Source: Phoronis ovalis
Lineage: Eukaryota > Phoronida > Phoronidae
Direction of reading: 5' to 3'
Assembly: GCA_028565635.1 (NCBI GenBank)
Contig: JAOXYB010038506.1
Location: 8,946 to 23,298, forward strand
DNA length: 14,353 bases
This document shows, one piece after another, positions 7,549 to 14,353 of the stretch (position 1 is the stretch's first letter; each line of letters opens with the position of its first letter). A program made the position numbers and the translations under genes. The notes beneath the pieces are model-generated. The model was given only the letters and a program-made list of their open reading frames with translations, searched no databases and was not told the DNA's origin.

Positions 7549-9040
7549 ATGATATATTTCCATGTGTTAAATTAAAACACATTTAAAACTGTATGCCACA
7601 CTATACAGCATAGGTCAGTAGGCCATATTTCTTGAATGCAAGTTATATAGTACAAGACAAGCTTTCAATTTTCTGTGTCCAGTTTTCACAAATTGCCACC
7701 AGGTGGTTTACAATAGCTGCTGCAAGGAAATTCATTAGTCAGGGGCAAAAAGCCGTTTAACAGGCGTGACAGTAGCAAATTTATTGACATTTTAATTTTG
7801 TTTATAAACCTTGTTTAATTATTCTTTTTTTAATAATAAAAATTAAAAAAAGCTCTACCAACAGTTTTTTAAGGGCTTTTGCCCGTTAAACTCTTTCTGC
7901 TTAATAAAAGTCAAAAAAGAGCCCTACCTACAGTTTTTGAGGGTTTCCACCCATTAAACAACTTATCTTTCAATGTGGTCTTAAACCAACATGAAAATCA
8001 AGCATAGGCTTTGGACATTACCTTGATTTGTGTCTAGAAAAAAGTTTAATCAGAAGTTAGGCAAGCTAATATAAAAATATTTCTTGTTACTGCAGAAGTA
8101 CATGTACATATTTAAATTGTGTTTTTATACCAATCCATACGATGTCCCCACCAACAATTATGCTTGGTTAACAAACTAGTAGAAATACTGGAATCAACCT
8201 GATATACCATTGTTTTAATATACTCGTATTGTACATTAAGAATTTTTTAAAGAGTGTTATATTGTATACATTTTTATATTTGGTCACCAGTTTTATTTTA
8301 TAATGCAAATAGAAGACTCCACATTATCTGCATGAGTGTCTTCCATTGAATAAAGATCTTCTATGAATAGTGTCTTCCTCTTCCGCCTACTAAGACATAC
8401 AAGCATCTCTTTATTAGTATGTAGGCATTTCAATTTTATTGTATGATCAGTTTGATTTAAATACTTATACTGTGAAAATGCTTATGAGAAACCTTTCATT
8501 AGGCTTCATTTCAGATAATTATGTGCTAACAACAAACGGTTATTGTAATTCTTAAAGAAAATTGTGTATACAAAATGATGCTGTAGAAGACGAACCTGTC
8601 AAAAGTTTTTTTTAGATTATAAATATTTGTATAGATGTAACTATATTTGTCAGTTACTCAACACAACAACAATACTTTTAGAGTAGTACCAGTAATAATA
8701 ATGTTATGTTACATATTTTTCACTTTGATTTTTATATATATTTACTTCTTTAATCATTTGAAATTGACCAATGCAGTTTTTATATCCCTTTTGACTTATA
8801 TTACCTAAACTATATACTATTATCCGACCACAAGTTTCAATACTGCTTGTTTCAATACACAGTTTTTCTATACACTATGACATGTAATATCTCATCTATA
8901 TTTTGTTATGCCACCATATATTATCAAATAAATGTTCTTTTTTATCCAGTTTAACATAGAATGTCTAATCTGTATTCATGTAATATTTTACCATAAAATT
9001 TTAATTATAATAATATTTGTAATTGACCATTGCTGTTTTT
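7549..9040. other. Convergent 3' region between the TIR gene and NR2C2AP
   Basis: There is no gene here; both flanking genes end into it. Plus-strand AATAAA signals that could end the TIR transcript are at 7835, 7903, 8349 and 8927. On the minus strand ATTAAA at 9005-9000 lies 36 nt after the NR2C2AP stop. The region is AT-rich and contains the two repeats listed separately at 7835-7970 and 8763-9107. Confidence 0.7.
7740..7970 (+). repeat. Degenerate tandem pair with small GC hairpins in the TIR gene 3' region
   Basis: Two copies about 67 bp apart (about 7836-7902 and 7903-7970) share AATAAAA, an A-run, GAGCYCTACC-like and TACAGTTTTT-like blocks and a YCCATTAAAC or CCCGTTAAAC tail. Copy 1 contains the hairpin GGGCTTTTGCCC. 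A related block GGGCAAAAAGCC followed by GTTTAAC lies upstream near 7743-7761, with A instead of T in the loop. Each of the two copies also carries a potential polyadenylation signal. Confidence 0.55.
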
Positions 9041-9107
9041 CTATCCATTTTGACCTATAATGTCTAATTTATATATTGTTATTCGGCCATAAAAGTCTGT
9101 GCTGTCA
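8763..9107 (-). repeat. Tandem array derived from the last NR2C2AP exon, about 86-bp period
   Basis: Three degenerate copies at about 8763-8848, 8850-8916 and 8935-8997 line up with 9021-9107, which contains the final codons and stop of NR2C2AP. Shared features on the plus strand are ATTGACCA followed by GCWGTTTTT, TATCCNTTTTGAC, a TAATGTCTAA-like block and CCGACCAYA or CGGCCATAA. The reading frame survives only in the 9021-9107 copy; on the minus strand the others carry stops and indels. They are exon-end duplications that decayed in the 3' flank. Confidence 0.75.
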
Positions 9108-11086
9108 GAAAATATAATTTTGAGCCTTTTCACTGTGTTTTTGTTTTGCACTGGAAATATCTAAATACTTCGTTAAGAAAAGTATATACCTTACTTACAT
9201 TAATTTAATTAAGACAACATGGAAAATGACAGATAAACATACTTTCATAAAAAAATATATACTCAGTTTAAAACAACACAACTTGTTTAGTGTGAAATGA
9301 ACAATGACTACATTCACAGACAAACAGACATCACAAGGGTTTGTACTTTGGATTCTACAAAAAGATATGCATAAATAACAAGTAAACATAATCCTTGAAA
9401 ATGTAGAAGGATTTATATATGCAAGGATACTTGTAACTTATTTGAATCATCTGGATAAAAATCTTGAATATTTTGTAGCTCCTCGTCAGCTTCCACAGAC
9501 CCTTCTAAATAACAATCTTTACCAACAAAACCTCCTTGGAATTGTATATGAACTTCATTTAATTTAACTGCTAAAGGAAACTGTATAAGAACCCACTGTG
9601 GTTTTCCCTGAAAAAGGAAAGTTTATGAGAATTAGTTTAATCTGATATACAGAACATATACATACAGGAGTATCCCCTGATACTATCACCTTTGATTTTC
9701 AATATTTATATTAAAGCCACCGATCGCAATATTATTGTTTTTATTATAGTATATGGTGTTCTAGGTTTAATTAAAATATTGTTGTGCTCTGTTTTGAGGT
9801 TGACAGGCTCTGCAAATATCAATGTAAATCACATCTCCTATAAATCAGCTTCTTTTATCTTACAATTTTGAAAGCAGTGTTATTCATTATGAACCAAATT
9901 ATCATTGATTTAAACACACTTGGTCAGAATTCCAGCATGTTTCTTCATTTCCATCAAACATATATTTCTTCCCGAATTGCTTGACATCACGGTTCAGAAC
10001 ACTACTAACCCTGAAACATAAATTACTAGTTTCAATATAAACCAATTTGATAATACATGTATACACCACAGTATACAAAAACTGCCGTGTAGATAGCCTA
10101 CAAAGTTGGCTAATGGAGATAACCCTTTTGGCCTAGTGGTAATAATGCCCGGGGGGTACTCAAGGTTTTTTGAATAACAGGGATGTGCCGCAGAACCCAA
10201 TCCAAAATTTTAGCTTGTGGTAGCAAACGCAATCCAATTTTTTTGAAATTTTAGGTTAGCAATCCAAATTATGTGAAATATAAGGGTAGCAATCCAAAAA
10301 ATTTTTAATATTTGAGTGTAGCAATCCATTTTTATGCAAACTGACTGATACAAACTAAATTCCAAAATTTATTTATGGATACAAACCTAAAATTAATCCA
10401 AATTATTTGCTGTAAGCAGTGGGTAGCAATCCAAATTTTTGAATATCTTTATGGTAGCAATGCAAAAAAATACAGTAAGAAGTTTAGTTATATTAGTCTC
10501 AGATATAATCCAAATCCAAAATTTTTAACTGGGTTGCACACCCCCACCAAAAAATAACTTGAGTACCCCCGGGTAATAATGCTGACCGAGGACAGAGAAG
10601 TCTGCAGTTCAACTCCCGCTCGTGGGTTACCGATATTCGTTACAAATGAAGCAAAGAATAATTAAAGTTTAGATATATAAATAATATAGCCAGCAGACAA
10701 GCAAATGCTCTTGCCAATCCCGTTTCATCACACCTTTCTGCAAATGAAAAGCACAATTAAATATTTTCCCCCCGAACAGTGCAAATATGAAATATGCTAT
10801 TTCACAACTCGATAAAAAAAATTTGCGGGAAAGGCGTGTTATTACTATTACTATTAGGGAGTATTAGGCTCAAACTTTCAAAGCGCTATAGCCTATAGCT
10901 AGCGATTATTTTCCTCTTTGCACACCCAGCTGAAATATAGATACACTATGCTTGTCTCAACTTTCTGTTCAACATGTTTATCAAGTTAATGAGTAACTGG
11001 TTAGTTTAAAAAAGGGGGTAATTTTAAAGAAAATAAACTAGCCTTATATTGCACGTCGCCGTCGAAGTCACTATGGAAGCAGCCAT
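9041..11086 (-). CDS. NR2C2AP: Nuclear receptor 2C2-associated protein (TRA16) homologue, complete, four exons
   Basis: In mammals NR2C2AP (TRA16) binds the orphan receptor TR4/NR2C2 and represses its transcriptional activity. Minus-strand exons are 11086-11043, 10010-9920, 9607-9431 and 9160-9041, with phases 2, 0 and 0, giving 143 residues against 139 in human. Matching stretches are RVSSVLNRDVKQFGKKYMFD (15-34), ETCWNSDQGKPQWV (38-51), IQFQGGF (66-72), IQDFYPDDSNKLQ (92-104) and RLKIIFSDSTDFYGRITIY (116-134). The pattern resembles a small galactose-binding-like (discoidin-type) beta sandwich with no signal peptide. Exon 1 (MAASIVTSTATCNI plus a split Arg) aligns to the short family N-terminus. 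Its only phase-compatible donor is AAG|GCTAGT, a GC-AG intron; the other introns are GT-AG. The gene is head to head with POLR2M and tail to tail with the TIR gene. Confidence 0.93.
10121..10628 (+). repeat. tRNA-like or SINE head, split by a MITE insertion
   Basis: With the inserted element and one target copy removed, 10121-10148 joins 10583-10628 into a 74-nt, tRNA-sized unit. An A box TGGCCTAGTGG (10129-10139) and a B box AGTTCAACTCC (10606-10616) both match RNA polymerase III consensus, and they would lie about 33 nt apart in the joined form. AACCC at the 5' end can pair with GGGTT at the 3' end. The D, anticodon and T stems pair poorly and no anticodon is clear, so this is a tRNA-derived SINE head or tRNA relic rather than a working tRNA. 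The insertion separates the two boxes by more than 450 bp. It lies in NR2C2AP intron 1. Confidence 0.6.
10138..10582. mobile_element. MITE with GGGGGTAC ends, target duplication and internal 30-bp repeats
   Basis: The element runs from about 10149 to 10571. Its left end reads CCGGGGGGTACTCAAGG and its right end, reverse-complemented, reads CGGGGGTACTCAAGTTA, giving a terminal inverted repeat of about 14 bp. An 11-bp direct repeat GGTAATAATGC flanks it at 10138-10148 and 10572-10582; it can be read as 9-11 bp because of shared Gs. The interior holds repeats of a (G)GTAGCAATCCAAA motif at about 10221, 10257, 10287, 10319, 10424 and 10455, mostly 30-36 bp apart. No protein is encoded. The duplication length fits Mutator-like or related transposases. 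Confidence 0.8.
10629..11042 (-). other. Remainder of NR2C2AP intron 1
   Basis: This is AT-rich intron sequence between the split SINE head and exon 1. It includes a short ATTACT microrepeat near 10840 and a locally palindromic CTATAGCCTATAG near 10888. I see no gene or clear mobile element here. Confidence 0.7.
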
Positions 11087-11653
11087 TTCTAAATTGTTTA
11101 CGTTGTCGAGCAAAGCATATGTTACACTAAAATGAACCACGAATTGAAAGTATATAAAAAAGAAATATACTTGATGTTGATAACATAAAACGAAATATAC
11201 TCTTATTGTTATAATTTGCTATTTGCTAAGCAATACGTAAAAATCACATGTCGTGTAATTTACCGTAAAGCGGTTCTTGTGTCAGGAAAATGTGCTTTTG
11301 TCAGGCAAAAATTGGAATGCTTAAATTTCTATTTTCTAAACGTGTGTTACCTACTATCGGCACAGGTAACTGAAGAATGGAAGTTTATTAGTACAATGGG
11401 TCTCTAGCAACCTTCAAAAATATCGGTTTCATCTCAATCAAGTTAGTTTACCTTGTTGTTTGCCACCTGTCGTTTCAAAATTAGATCCGCCGGACTAGAA
11501 ATATGTAATAAATTCACATCTAATGCTGATTTTTAGTGATTAATGCAAAAAACAAATCAAAAGGACTTGCATTTCCTTGTCAGTAAGTGATACAGTCTGC
11601 AATAACGTTAGGCAAGTTCCACAAGACAGAAGGAGCCCACAGGTTTGTACAGA
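11087..11653. promoter_or_regulatory. Probable bidirectional promoter between NR2C2AP and POLR2M
   Basis: The start codons of NR2C2AP (11086, minus) and POLR2M (11654, plus) are 567 bp apart and face away from each other, so this region must hold both transcription starts unless upstream exons exist. Short open frames here (for example 11216-11407) have no family likeness and contain no splice signals that would join them to exon 1. I could not single out binding sites with confidence. Confidence 0.5.
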
Positions 11654-13491
11654 ATGTCTGTACAAGAAGATAGACAAGGTTACCTTGGAAATCTGACTAA
11701 TAAAACAAAGCCAGAACTAGTGGATCTATTACGCAGACAGGAAAAACTTCTTTCGAATAGGTTAGTATAAAACCAGGGGGTACTTGACAACATTTAGGAT
11801 AGGTGTGTGCGGTCTGGTTTTAAAAAAAGTGACCAGCTTTAATCAATTTTTCCTGCTGACAGTGACAAATTAAAATCTTGTTTGCTGAACTTTCGCTTGC
11901 TGAAAAACATGATCGATTCATTGTAAGTTGATAGATTGACAAAACCTGTAATCTAAGATATTTCTTGATCTTGTTTAATTTTGGCCAAAAACCTGACCCA
12001 CCCTGCTACTTTAATAATTTTAAAACCTCGTCATGTGACATTAAATCTAGTTTAGTTATTATATATCCGTAATTCAAGTGTTTGCATTCTGTTATGGAGA
12101 CACTACACAGTGCTCAATACTATAGAAAAAAATACGTTTCAATATGCAAACTTTTTTTGTAGAAAACTGATTCAGTCAATGCCAGATAAAGGAAAAAAAG
12201 TAGAAATATTTATTGAAAGACTACAAACATTGATAAAAAATACAGAGGAAGTAGACCATGCTGCTGGTTTATTTGAAAGTCTGCGCATAAGACGGAATGT
12301 CCACTGTGAAGTCTTAGATTCTGATGACGATGACGATGATGGTGATGATGATTCAGTACTGAAATATATGGCAAAACATTCATGTAAAGATAAGAGCATT
12401 ATAACTGAAGCTCCTACGACAGTGTCATGTTTAAATACAGATAACGATGAAAAACAAGAAGAAATATATACAAAACAAAACTGCAGTCAGTTGAAAATAG
12501 AAAAAGATAGTACAAATGTAGATAGTGGAAAGTTTTTAAAGTATGAAGTCCAAGAAAGGACTGGAAATGAAAAAGGGACAGTAAACATTGGTGACAATCA
12601 AGAAAATATAATTTCTGAAAATGCATATGTGCAGTGCCTCATGAAGCTAGATAATCCAAGTTGTGGTGTAGGTTCCAAGAAGAAGCATTTTCAACCACAT
12701 AAGTATGTAAATAAAATAGTCCTCTGACACAAAGTATTCAGTAAAATTATTCCTTTATGGTGAAGTTTTGATAAGTTAATATTATCTGACCACATAAAGA
12801 CAATGCCTCATGTCATGATTTTAAAACAAGATCATCCAAGTGGCATTAGTTCAAAGAGATCATTACCTGTTGTATTTTATCTCAGGTCTGTTCTTTCTGT
12901 GATCAGTGAGGGGTATAGGGGGTTCCCCCAGGGTGCAATGCTCCCACTTAAAAATTGCCAAAAAAAAGGTTGCAAAAAAGGAAAAGCTCGCTACTCGCAT
13001 TTAAGAGTCAATGGATGCTCATAGCTCAGACTTAACAGGCCCCTGGCAGTGCTCGCTCCTTGCAAAAAAAAAAACCTACAGCCCCCATCAGTATTCACTA
13101 ACAGTAGGTCCTGCTCAATTTAAAGTATAATCAAATATACAACTTGAAATTATGTGACTGTGGGTTCACCATTCATTGTACACTTGCATGTTTCTTGAAT
13201 ATATTCCATCTTTTTACATTTAGAACATTAAAACATCACAGTGTCAAGGAGTTGGAAAAAGACAGTTGTAAGATTAAAACAGACTCTTCTGGTGCTCAAA
13301 CTGGTTTACTGGGTGTCCTTGATGAGAAGACAGAAACACAAATGGAGACAGATAAAGAAGAAAAAGTGAAACGTTTGCAAATGTTTTATGAATCAGCGGC
13401 AACACCTCCAAAACCAATCCACAATGCAGTGAGAAGTATAACAATAGAGGAATCTTTGATGTTGCAAAGAAAGTACACACAGAAACAAGAG
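11654..13491 (+). CDS. POLR2M: RNA polymerase II subunit M (Gdown1), first three exons, runs off right edge
   Basis: Gdown1 binds RNA polymerase II in the nucleus, competes with TFIIF and makes transcription more dependent on Mediator. Exons are 11654-11760, 12163-12702 and 13224-13491, with GT-AG introns, phases 2, 2 and 0, and 305 codons. The N-terminus holds KPELVDLLRRQEKLLSNRK (residues 19-37), matching the family's LVELxxxLKRQExLL motif. It is followed by MPDKGKKVEIFIERL (42-56), matching the conserved PDKGKK block, and EEVDHAAGLF (64-73). An aspartate tract lies at 90-99, then a low-complexity, lysine- and glutamate-rich middle (to about 260), which is poorly conserved in the family too. 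Exon 3 ends with SITIEESLMLQRK (287-299), the SIEESLxLQ motif near the C-terminus. Mammalian POLR2M has about 368 residues, so roughly 50-60 remain to the right of the window. The start at 11654 gives the family-sized N-terminus. Confidence 0.93.
11772..11850 (+). repeat. Solitary MITE-like end in POLR2M intron 1
   Basis: CCAGGGGGTACTTGACAAC resembles the GGGGGTAC-type ends of the element at 10149 and the repeats at 3085 and 3273. A matching inverted end was not found in the rest of the intron (11761-12162), so only one terminus, or a decayed copy, is present. The rest of the intron shows nothing recognisable. Confidence 0.4.
12703..13223 (+). other. POLR2M intron 2, with a GC-richer repeat-like insert
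   Basis: This intron runs from donor AA|GTATGT to acceptor CATTTAG. Between about 12900 and 13090 it is richer in G and C and contains the palindrome GGGGGTTCCCCC and several A-runs. That patch looks like a fragment of a mobile element I cannot name. The open frame from 12803 to 13024 crosses it and has no protein-family likeness. Confidence 0.6.
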
Positions 13492-13923
13492 GTATGCTAC
13501 CTACGTCTTGTATTCTGTCTTTTTCATTATCTTTTGTCTAATAGATAGTACAAAAGTTTTATTTAGTAATCTGTTGTTTGTACTTAGTATCTGCATCTGA
13601 TATAAAGATGAATGAGGACAAATATATAAAACTTGGTTTGTTTGTTTTAGAACATAAATAATTATAGTTTATGCATACGACTCTTGTAACTGTCATTACG
13701 TACCTTCATCAGAAAAAGATTATCAGTTATAATCATCTTTGCAAGAGAGACCTCCAGCATGGTTTTAGCTCTTTGACCTTACTTTGGCAAGTTAGGATTA
13801 ACGTACGGTCATAGGTTTACTATCTCAAAGTTGCCAAACTTAGAAAAAACAGAGATGAAGTAAATGTTTCTTAATTGATGTTATCAATGCCCTGATAACA
13901 AATCGAATGTACACTTTGTGAAG
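13492..13923 (+). other. Left part of POLR2M intron 3
   Basis: This begins at donor GAG|GTATGC after exon 3. No coding exon for the missing POLR2M C-terminus was found here or to the window end. The sequence is unremarkable apart from a TTATCAGTTATAATC stretch near 13720. Confidence 0.7.
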
Positions 13924-14210
13924 ACTGTCATCGGTTACATGTCCACTGAATGAATACTGTCATCTGCCACATGTCCACTGAATGAATACTGTCATCTGCC
14001 ACATGTCCACTGAATGAATACTGTCATCTGCCACATGTCAACTGAATGAATATTGTCATCTGTCACATGTCCACTGAATGAATACTGTCATCTGTCACAT
14101 GTCCACTGAATGAATGCTGTCATCTGTCACATGTCCACTGAATGAATGCTGTCATCTGTCACATGTCCACTGAATGAATATTGTCACATGTCCACTGAAT
14201 GAATACTATG
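13924..14210. repeat. 32-bp minisatellite, about nine copies, in POLR2M intron 3
   Basis: Copies recur every 32 bp, with ACATGTCCACTGAATGAATA at 13937, 13969, 14001, 14033, 14065, 14097, 14129, 14161 and 14186. The remainder of each unit is CTGTCATCTGCC or CTGTCATCTGTC. The variants are ordered: the GCC form occupies the left copies and the GTC form the right ones. The copy starting at 14161 is 7 bp short. The final copy decays after 14207. Confidence 0.96.
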
Positions 14211-14353
14211 CTAATGCTCAAGCGCTAAATATACACGAAGTTCGGCCACTGTGGTCACTGTGAGGTAGCAAAAACCTGTGACACTGCAGAACCCTGAAGG
14301 TCATATATCAAAGACAACATCTAGCAGTGATAAAGGTGTTGTAATGACATTCA
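14211..14353. other. Right-edge sequence, no feature recognised
   Basis: This is intronic sequence after the minisatellite. I found no splice-bounded frame that would continue POLR2M in phase 0, and no repeat shared with the rest of the window. Confidence 0.6.

Noticed and set aside
10129-10628. Working tRNA gene with a long intron
   Set aside because: Stems pair poorly, no anticodon is clear, and the insert has terminal inverted repeats and a target duplication, unlike a tRNA intron.
11216-11407. Plus-strand 63-codon frame between NR2C2AP and POLR2M
   Set aside because: No family likeness and no conserved motif; the region is better explained as promoter and 5' UTR sequence.
13924-14210. 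CRISPR-like array
   Set aside because: The repeats are directly adjacent without unique spacers, in an animal intron; it is a minisatellite.

Overview
This window is nuclear DNA from an animal. It is AT-rich, its genes are split by short GT-AG introns, and it holds minisatellites, MITE-like elements and tRNA-derived repeat sequence. All four genes can be assembled by hand from exons whose splice phases agree. Three are recognisable conserved animal genes. The gene set, base composition, repeat style and the TIR-only immune-type protein suggest a marine invertebrate, most likely a lophotrochozoan such as a bivalve mollusc. That taxon call is an inference only.

Layout from left to right. (1) 212-4409, minus strand: the 5' part (six exons, 293 codons) of a gamma-tubulin complex component 4 gene (TUBGCP4), running off the left edge. 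Its introns hold a decayed second copy of exon 4 and a fold-back transposon with a 9-bp target-site duplication. (2) 4815-7548, plus strand: a complete three-exon gene for a 234-residue protein with one TIR domain and an extreme C-terminal membrane anchor. Its first intron contains a local duplication of the exon 1 donor and hAT-like transposon debris. (3) 9041-11086, minus strand: a complete four-exon NR2C2AP gene (143 residues). Decayed copies of its last exon lie in its 3' flank, and it appears to have a rare GC-AG first intron. That intron contains a tRNA-like/SINE head split by a second MITE. (4) 11654-13491, plus strand: the first three exons (305 codons) of POLR2M (Gdown1), with the last exon(s) beyond the right edge. 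A 32-bp minisatellite lies in the last visible intron.

The genes alternate in orientation: TUBGCP4 and the TIR gene are head to head (405 bp between start codons), the TIR gene and NR2C2AP are tail to tail, and NR2C2AP and POLR2M are head to head (567 bp). Two compact bidirectional promoters are therefore likely. The housekeeping genes (microtubule nucleation, nuclear receptor co-repression, Pol II regulation) have no obvious joint pathway with the TIR gene. The TIR gene is the most unusual coding content: it has the layout of a tail-anchored innate-immune adaptor, and a glutamine sits where enzymatic TIR domains carry their catalytic glutamate.
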